64,000 nt of DNA from Eoetvoesiella caeni (GTDB lineage: Bacteria > Pseudomonadota > Gammaproteobacteria > Burkholderiales > Burkholderiaceae_B). A model generated the notes under the pieces. It was given only the letters and a program-made list of their open reading frames with translations, made no database searches and was not told the DNA's origin. Of the stretch, positions 7,374 to 15,283 are shown piece by piece (positions within the stretch are counted from its first letter, which is position 1; each line of letters opens with the position of its first letter). Where the stretch lies: positions 1-64,000 of the forward strand of contig NZ_QNRQ01000015.1 in assembly GCF_003315175.1 (NCBI RefSeq), in the 5' to 3' direction. Both the position numbers and the translations under genes were made by a program.

Positions 7374-8098
7374 ACACCCTTGACAACGACGGCGTGCGCA
7401 CGCTGCATTTTGGCTCGGCTGCCGTACAGGGCGCCATGCGCATCGACCAGCCGGACGATATTGAACTGGAGTATGTCCAGCAAATGATGATGTGGCTGCT
7501 GTTTCGCGGCGAAGCCGCGCATATTGCGCAACTGGGCCTGGGCGCGGCGGCGCTGACGAAGTTCTGCTACCGCCGCCTGGCGCCGGCCAAGGTCACCGCG
7601 GTCGAGCTTGATGCCGAAGTCGTCGACGTCTGCCGCAGCCACTTCGCGCTGCCGCCTGATGATGAGCGCCTAAGCGTGCTGAACATGAATGCCCTGGATT
7701 ATGTAATGGACTTCTCGCGGCGGCGTTCAATCGACGTTCTGCAAGTTGATTTGTACGATGCGCAGGCCAAAGGCCCCTTGCTAAGCACCGACGCGTTCTA
7801 TGCCGCCTGCGCCAACTGCCTGACCGCCAAGGGGATGATGACGGTGAATTTGTATTGCGACTGGCCGGATCATCTGCATCATATCCAGATGATGGCGAAT
7901 GCCTTCGACGCGGTGGCGTGGCTGCCTGAAGTGCATGACGGCAACATGGTGGCCATTGCATTCAAGCAGTCGCCGTCGGTGGATTTTGACGACTTGTATG
8001 CGCGCGCCGCGGAAATACGCGCAACGCTGGGCCTTCCCGCGGAAACTTGGGTCGAAGGCCTGCATAGCTGGATGAGTCACGACACGGAAAGCTTTTGA
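7367..8098 (+). CDS. Spermidine-synthase-like methyltransferase-fold protein
   Basis: A 243-residue protein of the SpeE-like class. LHFGSAAVQGAMRI corresponds to the N-terminal strand region. AQLGLGAAALTKF is the nucleotide-binding glycine loop, VTAVELDAEVVDV the acidic ribose-binding strand, and DVLQVDLYDAQAKGP sits where true spermidine synthases have the D-x-x-D gatekeeper region. The gatekeeper is not canonical, so aminopropyl transfer is doubtful. The last codons lie in a 47-bp sequence that recurs at 9969-10015. The gene probably once overlapped tail-to-tail with the DMT exporter now located 1.9 kb away. Confidence 0.7.
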   Translation: MLNTLDNDGVRTLHFGSAAVQGAMRIDQPDDIELEYVQQMMMWLLFRGEAAHIAQLGLGAAALTKFCYRRLAPAKVTAVELDAEVVDVCRSHFALPPDDERLSVLNMNALDYVMDFSRRRSIDVLQVDLYDAQAKGPLLSTDAFYAACANCLTAKGMMTVNLYCDWPDHLHHIQMMANAFDAVAWLPEVHDGNMVAIAFKQSPSVDFDDLYARAAEIRATLGLPAETWVEGLHSWMSHDTESF

Positions 8099-8103
8099 AG
8101 GTC
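8057..8103 (+). repeat. 47-bp direct repeat, copy A
   Basis: The sequence matches 9969-10015 at 44 of 47 positions. This copy encodes the last residues and stop of the spermidine-synthase-like gene (ending MSHDTESF). The pair brackets the SDR and LysR genes. Confidence 0.9.
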
Positions 8104-8155
8104 TGGATTTCGCCGGCGGCGCAGCTTTGCTTCGAACCGGGTCTGCACTGCGTAC

Positions 8156-8917
8156 TCAAGCAAACCCGCCATTGGCGCGGACCACCTGGGCATTGACCCA
8201 CGCGCCATCGTCGCTTAGCAGGAACGACACGACGCGGGCGATATCGTCGGGCTGCCCCAGGCGCTCCAGCGGGACCATGTTTGCCATCTGCAAGATCTGC
8301 TCTTCGGTTTTGCCTTCCAGAAACAACTCCGTGGCAACCGGGCCCGGCGCTACCGCATTGACAGTGATGTCCCGGCCCCGCAGTTCGTTGGCCAACACGC
8401 GCACTAGGCCCTCTACACCAGCCTTGGAGGCGATATAGGCCCCGTACTGAGGAAAGGATTTGGCGATCACGCTTGTCGAAATGGCGACGATCCGTCCGCC
8501 CGCCGCCACGTGCCGTCCGGCATGGCCCAACACCAGGAATGCACCACGCAAATTGGTAGCAATGCTGCGGTCGAAGGCTTCGATGCTTTCAGGCGCTATC
8601 GGCGCCAAGGGCATTATGCCGGCGCTGTGCACGACGGCATTGATGGTTCCGAAGGCGTCGAGCGCCGTCGAAAATAGCCGTTGCACGTCTTCGGTTTTGG
8701 ACACGTCCGCCTGCACCGCAATGGCCTGCCCGCCCTCGGCATGGATGGCAGCAACAACCTCCTGGGCCTTGGCGGAATTGCCGGAATAATTCACAACGAC
8801 TTTGAAGCCGTCAGCGGCCAGGCGTAGCGAAATGGCGCGGCCGATACCTCTGGCGGCTCCGGTGACGATGGCGGTCGGCACAGATGACGGTATCGAAGAA
8901 GGATTGCGAGCGTTCAT
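8156..8917 (-). CDS. Short-chain dehydrogenase/reductase
   Basis: A 253-residue classical SDR. The N-terminal cofactor loop is VTGAARGIGRA. NYSGNSAK after strand 2 suggests NADP(H) preference. HSAGIMP replaces the NAG motif, and the Ser-Tyr-Lys triad lies in AISTSVIAKSF and YGAYIASKAG. The C-terminal NAVAPGPVATELF is the usual post-active-site loop. It most resembles the 3-oxoacyl-ACP-reductase-like SDRs often found beside LysR regulators; the substrate is unknown. It is divergent from the LysR gene at 9031, with a 113-bp shared promoter region. Confidence 0.85.
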   Translation of the reverse strand: MNARNPSSIPSSVPTAIVTGAARGIGRAISLRLAADGFKVVVNYSGNSAKAQEVVAAIHAEGGQAIAVQADVSKTEDVQRLFSTALDAFGTINAVVHSAGIMPLAPIAPESIEAFDRSIATNLRGAFLVLGHAGRHVAAGGRIVAISTSVIAKSFPQYGAYIASKAGVEGLVRVLANELRGRDITVNAVAPGPVATELFLEGKTEEQILQMANMVPLERLGQPDDIARVVSFLLSDDGAWVNAQVVRANGGFA

Positions 8918-8961
8918 GTTGACTCCTATAGAGAAGAGATGACAGGAAGATATGATGACAC

Positions 8962-8981
8962 TTGACGATTTATGAATAAAT
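8962..8981. promoter_or_regulatory. Candidate LysR operator between the SDR and LysR genes
   Basis: In the 113-bp divergent region, TTGACG (8962-8967) is followed directly by the palindrome ATTTAT-GA-ATAAAT (8968-8981). LysR regulators bind such AT-rich dyads between themselves and their target. Assignment by position only. Confidence 0.4.
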
Positions 8982-9030
8982 GATGTGAAATTGGCTTCTT
9001 AATTCAATAATCATCAACAATTGGGTTGCC

Positions 9031-9942
9031 ATGGACCGTTTCGATGCTTTGCAGCTCTTTACCCGCATCGTCGAGCTTGGCAGCTTTACCCAAGCGGCAA
9101 GTGTGCTGAATGTTCCGCGCGCAACGGCAACGCATGCCATCAAGCAGTTAGAGAAACGGCTGGGGGCTCGCCTATTGGATCGCACCACGCGCCAGGTCAA
9201 GCCCACGCTGGACGGACAGGCGTTCTACGAACGCAGCAAGCGGGTCTTGGCGGAACTGGAAGACGCGGAGACATCCTTAAGCACCCATGTCGCCAGTCCC
9301 CGCGGGACGCTGCGGCTGGATTTACATGGAGCCCACGCAACTGCAATCATTCTGCCGCGCATCGGCGAATTCAGGAAGAACTACCCGCAAATCGATGTCG
9401 TTATCAGCAGCGGTGACCGCCTGGTCGACTTGATCAAAGAAGATGTCGATTGTGTGGTTCGCGCCGGCCAACCGCGTGATTCATCGCTTATCGTCAAAAA
9501 ATTGGCCAACATGCCGCAAATCATATGCGCCAGTCCCGAATACCTGGCGCGCTACGGAACGCCGCAGCATCCGCGCGACCTGGAGCGGCATCAGGGCATC
9601 GGCTTTTTTTCTCGCGGCAGCGATTACCGCTATCCGTTTTCAGTCACGGTAGACGGAAGCGTTCAGGAGTTCAAGGCCAGCGGCTGGATGTCCGTCAATG
9701 ATGCCGAATGCTATACAAGCGCTGCCCTGGCTGGCTGTGGGCTGATCCAGGTGCCGCGTTTCCGGTTGGAAGAGCACCTGGCAGCTGGCAGGCTGGTCCG
9801 GGTTTTGACAGAATGGGCTTGCCCCGATTTACCCGTCTGCGCCCTCTATCCGTTCCATCGCCAACTCTCGCCGCGCGTTCGCGTCTTCATCGACTGGGCC
9901 CGCGATATATATGTCCAGAAATTCGGCGCGTTGAACCATTAG
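9031..9942 (+). CDS. LysR-family transcriptional regulator
   Basis: 303 residues. The N-terminal winged helix begins MDRFDALQLFTRIVELGSF, with the recognition region RATATHAIKQLEKRLGARLL. This is followed by the periplasmic-binding-like effector domain (about 90-300). The TTRQVKPT segment places it in the large CrgA/DmlR-like subgroup common in Burkholderiales. It is divergent from the SDR gene and probably controls it. This gene and the SDR lie between the two copies of a 47-bp repeat, so the pair seems to have arrived as a unit. Confidence 0.9.
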   Translation: MDRFDALQLFTRIVELGSFTQAASVLNVPRATATHAIKQLEKRLGARLLDRTTRQVKPTLDGQAFYERSKRVLAELEDAETSLSTHVASPRGTLRLDLHGAHATAIILPRIGEFRKNYPQIDVVISSGDRLVDLIKEDVDCVVRAGQPRDSSLIVKKLANMPQIICASPEYLARYGTPQHPRDLERHQGIGFFSRGSDYRYPFSVTVDGSVQEFKASGWMSVNDAECYTSAALAGCGLIQVPRFRLEEHLAAGRLVRVLTEWACPDLPVCALYPFHRQLSPRVRVFIDWARDIYVQKFGALNH

Positions 9943-9968
9943 CGGCCGATGGCCAAGCTGTAAATGGC

Positions 9969-10015
9969 GGCCTGCACAGCAGGATGAGTCACGACACGAA
10001 AAGCTTTTGAAGGTC
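9969..10015 (+). repeat. 47-bp direct repeat, copy B
   Basis: The second copy of the sequence at 8057-8103 (44/47 identical). Its right half carries, on the minus strand, the last codons and stop of the DMT exporter (ending DLQKLFVS). In the forward direction it still reads as the tail of the spermidine-synthase-like protein (MSHDTKSF) but is attached to no gene. Confidence 0.9.
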
Positions 10016-10879
10016 GCGATAAAAATAAAACAATAGCCCCGTAATCACCAGCACGGTGCCGATGATGATATTGATGCGGAATGGTTCGTCGTTAAGCAAG
10101 ATGCCAAAGCCTATGGCAAGCATGGGCGTCAGCACGGTTGCAAGCGAAAGCGTGGTGGCCGAGACGTTTTGCATAAGCTTGAAGTAGCAGAACATGCCCA
10201 CCACCGAAGAGGCCAGCACCAGGTAGCCGATGGCCAGCATCGATCTTGGCCCGGGCATGGCATGGGGAATGTCCGCCCAGATGAACGGCAGAAAGCACAG
10301 GGCTATGGTCGCCGACACGAATATCGAACCCGAGGCTTGCGCGATGGGCGCGATGCGGGCGTTGATATGCTTCACCCAGAAGATGGATGCGGCATAGGTC
10401 AAGATGGCGCAAAACATCAGTACCAGTCCAATAAGGTCCGGCCTGGCTTGCCCGTCGGCCATGGTGTTCATGTACAGGCCCAGAATGGCTATCGCCATTC
10501 CCAGCCACTGGATGCCCGAAAGCCTTTGCCTGTACAGGATGTAGGCTATCAGGCCGGCCACGACAGGCGCAAAGCCGAACATCAGCGCTATCATGCCCGA
10601 CGAAAGATAGCTGGTAGCCTGGTAGGTAAAGGTTTGCGAAACGATAAGGCTGAAGGAGCCCGCCAGGTAGCTGTGCAAGGCTGTTGGGGTAAGGGGCAGC
10701 TTGACTCTAAGTGTCGCCAAGACGACGGCGATAATTGGCGCGGCCAAGCAGAAGCGCAGCACTAGCGACCAGAACTTGGGGATCTCCGCAACGCTCCAGA
10801 CAATGGCCAGAGGGGTCAGCGCCCAGATCATGACAAGCGATGCGTATACCGGTACTACAGTCCTTATCCTTGAATCCAT
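9989..10879 (-). CDS. DMT-superfamily (EamA) transporter
   Basis: About 296 residues with ten predicted transmembrane segments in two EamA repeats. GSFSLIVSQTFTYQATSYL and GMAIAILGLYMN mark the end of the first repeat, and VLTPMLAIGFGILLNDE is the characteristic late segment. I placed the start at the Met whose product begins MDSRIRTVVP, because an upstream in-frame Met at 10951 would add a non-membrane N-terminus. Such proteins export metabolites or amino acids. The 3' end lies in copy B of the 47-bp repeat. Confidence 0.8.
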   Translation of the reverse strand: MDSRIRTVVPVYASLVMIWALTPLAIVWSVAEIPKFWSLVLRFCLAAPIIAVVLATLRVKLPLTPTALHSYLAGSFSLIVSQTFTYQATSYLSSGMIALMFGFAPVVAGLIAYILYRQRLSGIQWLGMAIAILGLYMNTMADGQARPDLIGLVLMFCAILTYAASIFWVKHINARIAPIAQASGSIFVSATIALCFLPFIWADIPHAMPGPRSMLAIGYLVLASSVVGMFCYFKLMQNVSATTLSLATVLTPMLAIGFGILLNDEPFRINIIIGTVLVITGLLFYFYRDLQKLFVS

Positions 10880-10974
10880 GAAGCGTGGCTTGCCCGTTGC
10901 GGTCGAAACTGTGAGTGTACGACACAGCGAATTTAGCCTGACCGCGGTCAACTGATGGACGCAGCGTCATGCAC

Positions 10975-11002
10975 TTGATATAATTAGGATACTAACTATA
11001 TT
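10975..11002 (+). promoter_or_regulatory. Promoter and MarR operator of the efflux operon
   Basis: TTGATA (10975-10980) and TATATT (10997-11002) form a sigma70 promoter with a 16-bp spacer. The spacer holds a near-perfect dyad: ATATAATTAG (10978-10987) and CTAACTATAT (10992-11001), 9 of 10 complementary positions. A MarR dimer bound here would block RNA polymerase. The operator assignment is inferred from symmetry and position. Confidence 0.65.
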
Positions 11003-11014
11003 GAGGCAAACCCA

Positions 11015-11488
11015 ATGTCCCGCACCCGACGCCCTTCCCCTGCCCGCGAACGTTTCGGTGTTCAATTCGTTGAACTGGCCCGGCGCTGGCGGCGGGCGCT
11101 GGACTACAGCCTGGCGCGGACCGGCCTGACCGACGCCACCTGGGCGCCTTTGGTTCGCCTGCATGACGCCGGCGACGGCATTCAGCAAAAAGACCTGGCT
11201 TTGCGGCTGGGGCTGCGTGAACCAAGCCTGGTGCGGCTGCTGGATATCCTGCAGGAAGGCGGGTTGATCGAAAGGCGCTCCGACGAAACGGACCGCCGCG
11301 CCAAGCTGATTTTTCTTACGGACGCGGGGCGCGCATCGGTGGCGCAGATCCGCAAGATCCTGGTCCGAGTCGAGACCGAGATTCTGGCCGATCTTGGCGA
11401 TGGCGACATCGAGTCCATACTGAAGGCCTTTGACCTTATCGGCAAGCGCATTCAGCCTATCCTCGACGGCAAGGACGGCAAGCCATGA
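11015..11488 (+). CDS. MarR-family transcriptional regulator
   Basis: 157 residues, with the MarR winged helix: KDLALRLGLREPSLVRLLD as the recognition region and RRSDETDRRAKLIFLT as the wing. The basic N-terminus and C-terminal helix (IGKRIQPIL) form the dimer interface. The stop overlaps the start of the FUSC transporter gene by 4 bp. It probably represses the operon through the dyad in its promoter until a phenolic or aromatic acid ligand binds. Confidence 0.9.
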   Translation: MSRTRRPSPARERFGVQFVELARRWRRALDYSLARTGLTDATWAPLVRLHDAGDGIQQKDLALRLGLREPSLVRLLDILQEGGLIERRSDETDRRAKLIFLTDAGRASVAQIRKILVRVETEILADLGDGDIESILKAFDLIGKRIQPILDGKDGKP

Positions 11489-13422
11489 AGCTTGCGCCAT
11501 TGCTTGCCAGATGGGGGTTCGACACCGCGCGGCTGCAATTTACGTTGCGTACCGCGCTGGCCTGCTGCCTGGCGGTGCTGGTGGCATGGCTGCTGGGGCT
11601 GGAGCATCCGCATTGGGCGGGGATGACGGTATGGGCGGCCTCGATGCCTGTGCGCGACCACATGATGGAGAAGAGCTTTTTCCGTATTCTCGGAACCATC
11701 GTCGGCACGCTTGTGGGCGTGCTGCTGGTTGCCCTGGTGGGCCAGCAGCCTTGGTGGCTGGTCATTGGCCTGGCTGTCTGGCTGGGGCTTTGTTCGGGCC
11801 TGGGGAATTTACAGCGCAGCTTCGTGTCCTACGGCACGATGCTGGCGGGTTACTCGGCCGTCATGGTGGCAATGCTGGGCACACCCAGCCCCGACCATCT
11901 GTTCAGCCTGGGCGCAGACCGCTTGCTGACGGCCCTGCTTGGGGTCGTGGCGGCCCTGGCTGTGGGCTGGTTCTATGCGCAATGGCAAACAACTGTGCCC
12001 GTTGCCGAAAGACTGCGGCAGCTTTCGGGCGATATTCTCGACCATATGGCAAAAAGGCTTAGCGGCGAACCAGCACAGCCGGCGCATGCAACCGAGGCCA
12101 TGCTGTCGGAAATTGCCGACATCGACGAGTCGCTGGACCCGCTGGGCACGGGCTCGGTGCGGGCGCGCCAGTCAATACGCCCGTTACGCGCGATGCTGTC
12201 GTCGCAGGTCTCGGCGCTGCTTTGGCTGAAACGCAACCAGACCGTTCAGCCCGACGAAGTCCTGGCGGCCCAATTGAAGCGGGCCGCGCTTGCGCTGCGC
12301 TCGTCCGATCCTTTGCCGTCGACGCCTTCGGCCATGGCGCGGGCGATCGAGCTCTCGGCCGGCCAGACCTCATTGAACGATGCGCTACGCAATTTGCAGG
12401 CGGCGCTGGAAGGCTTGTTCAGCGCCCCCGATACGCAAACACCGGTCCGCCCCCGTGCCGCCGTGCTGCACCTGGACTGGGTTGGTGCCGCGCAAGCCAT
12501 GCTGCGTGCGGCCGTCACCATTCTTATCATCGGCTTGATCTGGGTGACGACAGGCTGGAGCGGCGGCCCTTACATGATGATCGGCGCCTCGGTGATGATC
12601 TCGATCTTCTCGGCCTTCGACAATCCCGCAAAGATGATGCGTACCGTGGTCCTTAGGGGCCAGGTGCTGGGCGTGATTGCCGCCCTGGCTTGCCACTGGC
12701 TGGTCTGGCCTTTCGCTCAAAGCGAGCTTGGCATGGTCTTGCTGATGATGCCCTTCATTCTTTCCGGCGGTCTGGTGGCCGGGTACCGGCGCACGATGGC
12801 AAGCAGCTATGACTACAACATGATCATGCTGATTCTGCTGCAGCCGGTTTACCCTTTAAGCGGCACATTCGCGGGCTCGCTGGGCAATGCCATCGCGGTC
12901 TTGCTTGCGCCGGTGGTGGCCTATGTGGCCTTCCGGCTTATCTACCCGCCCACCGCCAGAAACCGCATGAACACGCTCATAGGCGTGATGCTGCGTGAAC
13001 TGCAAGGCATGGCTTCCGACCATATCGCGCCGGCCCGCCAGGAGGTCTTGCGCAGAAGGCTTTACCACCGCCTGCTGAAGCTGGTGCGCTGGATCGATAA
13101 AGCCGGCGAACACAGGATCTCGGCATTGGGCGGCAGCCTGGCCGTATTGGACCTGGGCGACGTCGCCTTGCGAGCGCAGCAGTTGCTGCACGAACCCGAC
13201 ATAACGCCCGCGACGGCCCGGCGCCTTCAAGCCACGCTGCGGCGCATAAGCAATGTCCGGCAAGAACCGCAACGTGTCGTGCGGGCTCTTGAACTGGCGG
13301 CCACGCAGCTTGCCCGCGAGTCGCGCCAGGAAGCGGCATTGCTGCGCGTAGCGGCCAGGTCCATGGCCGACAACCAGGCGTTTTTCGAGCGCCCGCAAAA
13401 TGCAGCGGCCTCGTTAGGCTGA
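11485..13422 (+). CDS. FUSC-family aromatic acid/fusaric acid efflux protein
   Basis: 645 residues. Two membrane halves, each with several transmembrane helices (about 20-155 and 340-500), are separated by a soluble helical region. This is the FUSC/AaeB architecture. The segments HPHWAGMTVWAASMPV and GGPYMMIGASVMISIF are the family's conserved blocks in each half. AaeB-like pumps normally work with a membrane-fusion partner (AaeA), but none is encoded here. Co-transcribed with the MarR repressor. Confidence 0.85.
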   Translation: MKLAPLLARWGFDTARLQFTLRTALACCLAVLVAWLLGLEHPHWAGMTVWAASMPVRDHMMEKSFFRILGTIVGTLVGVLLVALVGQQPWWLVIGLAVWLGLCSGLGNLQRSFVSYGTMLAGYSAVMVAMLGTPSPDHLFSLGADRLLTALLGVVAALAVGWFYAQWQTTVPVAERLRQLSGDILDHMAKRLSGEPAQPAHATEAMLSEIADIDESLDPLGTGSVRARQSIRPLRAMLSSQVSALLWLKRNQTVQPDEVLAAQLKRAALALRSSDPLPSTPSAMARAIELSAGQTSLNDALRNLQAALEGLFSAPDTQTPVRPRAAVLHLDWVGAAQAMLRAAVTILIIGLIWVTTGWSGGPYMMIGASVMISIFSAFDNPAKMMRTVVLRGQVLGVIAALACHWLVWPFAQSELGMVLLMMPFILSGGLVAGYRRTMASSYDYNMIMLILLQPVYPLSGTFAGSLGNAIAVLLAPVVAYVAFRLIYPPTARNRMNTLIGVMLRELQGMASDHIAPARQEVLRRRLYHRLLKLVRWIDKAGEHRISALGGSLAVLDLGDVALRAQQLLHEPDITPATARRLQATLRRISNVRQEPQRVVRALELAATQLARESRQEAALLRVAARSMADNQAFFERPQNAAASLG

Positions 13423-13466
13423 AGACTACCGCCCGGCGCACGAGATGTGCGGGTCGAGCAATACAA

Positions 13467-14954
13467 TCAAGCCAGTGTGCTTTTGTATATCTTGCCGTCT
13501 TTCATGATCAAGCGAAGATTCGCGTCCGGATCGGTCAGAAAATCAAGGTTCACCGCAGGATCCCCGTCGGCTATCAGGATATCGGCCAGCGAACCGGCAG
13601 CAATGGTGCCCAATGCGCCCTCATACGGATTGCGCAATCCCGACATCATCAGCAACTGGCCATTCTGGCCGGTGGCCATCCGCAATAAATCAAGCGGTTG
13701 GTAAAAACGTGTCAGCTTGGCCAGCATGCGCCCCTGATGCGGCAGGTTCTGGGGAGTAAACAGAATATCGGTGCCCCAGGCAGTCTGCACGTTGAACTTC
13801 TGGGCCATTTCATAGGCCCTCACCGTTCCTTCGGCCACTCGCACTTGATTCGCCCTGGCTGCCGGATCAGCCAGCTTGTTCGCGTCCTCATCCGCCAGGA
13901 AGGGCTGCAAGCTCCACCAGATGCCTTTGTCCGCCATCATACGGACGACTTCTTCGTCGGCCAGTTGCCCATGTTCGATGGACTGCACGCCGGCCCGAAC
14001 CGCCCGCTCAATGCCTTTGGCGGTATAGACGTGCACCATCACATAGGTGCCCCAGTCGCTTGCCGCGGCCACGCCTGCGCGCAGTTCCGCCTCGGTGAAT
14101 TGCACGCTGTCCAGAGGATCATAGGGCGAGGTCACGCCTCCTCCCCCCATCAACTTTATCTGGGACGCCCCCAGCATCAGTTCTTCACGCGCCCGGCGCA
14201 GCACTTCGGATTCGCCGTCGGCTATCGACGACATGCCGGCGCGCATGGTATGCGTGATGTCGCCATCAGCGCGCGGAATCTCGTAGCGCATCCGGAAATC
14301 GCCATGGCCCGAGGTTTGCGTGATCATGGCGCCCGACGGATAGATGCGCGGCCCGTGGGCGATGCCTTCATCGATCGCCCGCTTCAGCGCAAAGCTGGGA
14401 CCGCCCGCGTCGCGCGTGGTGGTGAATCCGCGCATCAAGGTGCGCTGCGCTTCGTGTGCGGCCAACAAATGAATATAGGGCACGTCCGCCGTCATCGCCT
14501 GCATTTGCGACAGACCGCACAAGGTTGAATGCCAATGCGCGTCTATCAGCCCCGGCATGGCCAGCCGCCCGCCGCAGTCGATGATCTCCACGTCGCCCGG
14601 GAGCTCGCCCGCTGCTGGAAGATCGACGACTTTGTTGCCCTCTATCCGAATATTCCTGCCCTTCTGCACGACGCTTGTGATTCCGTCGAATAAGCGCAGG
14701 TTGGTCAGAAGTATTGGGCGCTTAGATTCTTTTGCCTGCTGCGCAAACGCGCTGTCTGATTTAAAGCCCAGGAATGGCAATACCGCGGCCGCCATGCCAC
14801 CAAGAAACATACGGCGCGTCAGATCAGCAGACACGCGCCGATGCAGCGCCCGGACCACGGGGCTTGCACACTGGCAGCCGCAAGTGGCTGAGTGCACATG
14901 CCTGAATGGTGCATACCGTGAAGGCTGCCCGCTATCCGATTCGAGTCGTTGCAT
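13467..14954 (-). CDS. Tat-exported metal-dependent amidohydrolase
   Basis: 495 residues. A twin-arginine signal (LTRRMFLGGMAAAVLPFLGF, residues ~46-65) follows an unusually long n-region. The start at 14954 is supported by AGGA upstream; a GTG at 14834 would give a shorter signal. The catalytic domain carries the HxH motif in LIDAHWHS, a Lys in QIKLMGGGGVTS, His residues in VHVYTAKG and SIEHGQLAD, and the final Asp in AWGTDILF. This is the imidazolonepropionase / Xaa-Pro dipeptidase-like branch. Likely periplasmic. Divergent from soxC. Confidence 0.8.
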   Translation of the reverse strand: MQRLESDSGQPSRYAPFRHVHSATCGCQCASPVVRALHRRVSADLTRRMFLGGMAAAVLPFLGFKSDSAFAQQAKESKRPILLTNLRLFDGITSVVQKGRNIRIEGNKVVDLPAAGELPGDVEIIDCGGRLAMPGLIDAHWHSTLCGLSQMQAMTADVPYIHLLAAHEAQRTLMRGFTTTRDAGGPSFALKRAIDEGIAHGPRIYPSGAMITQTSGHGDFRMRYEIPRADGDITHTMRAGMSSIADGESEVLRRAREELMLGASQIKLMGGGGVTSPYDPLDSVQFTEAELRAGVAAASDWGTYVMVHVYTAKGIERAVRAGVQSIEHGQLADEEVVRMMADKGIWWSLQPFLADEDANKLADPAARANQVRVAEGTVRAYEMAQKFNVQTAWGTDILFTPQNLPHQGRMLAKLTRFYQPLDLLRMATGQNGQLLMMSGLRNPYEGALGTIAAGSLADILIADGDPAVNLDFLTDPDANLRLIMKDGKIYKSTLA

Positions 14955-15152
14955 ACCGCTTCCTATGTAAAAGATATGTGAACCTTGCCAGGATGATGGC
15001 TGCCGCTTCCATAGATATCGCTCCGGGCCAACGGAGTACCTGGGACCCCGTCGCGCTTGGAGCCCCGCTGCAATTTAGCATAGGCTGGCGCCACCGCGCC
15101 GGCATCGAGCCCAAAGCGACGATACCGCCCTACCGCTGTTCAGCGGATCTGC

Positions 15153-15181
15153 TTGAGTTACTTGCATCACATCTGTACTAT
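15153..15181 (+). promoter_or_regulatory. sigma70-type promoter of the soxC operon
   Basis: TTGAGT (15153-15158), a 17-bp spacer and TACTAT (15176-15181). Transcription would start near 15188, giving a ~95-nt leader. Confidence 0.6.
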
Positions 15182-15189
15182 TTGCGGTA

Positions 15190-15210
15190 TGCGTTGCGCA
15201 CGGCAACGCA
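15190..15210 (+). promoter_or_regulatory. Perfect inverted repeat at the soxC transcription start
   Basis: TGCGTTGC (15190-15197), a 5-nt loop and GCAACGCA (15203-15210). It sits at the predicted +1, so it is either an operator or a 5' mRNA hairpin. Confidence 0.45.
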
Positions 15211-15283
15211 TCCTGCCACGCAGGACTGCACTGATCAACGCTTTTTTCCACTTGTCAGCCGGTTGTACTTTACGGAGCGGTGT

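Larger units (their letters stand above)
14955..15283. other. Divergent promoter region between amidohydrolase and soxC
   Basis: A 329-bp gap. It holds the soxC promoter at 15153-15181 and a perfect inverted repeat at 15190-15210. No gene is recognised in the left ~200 bp. Confidence 0.5.
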
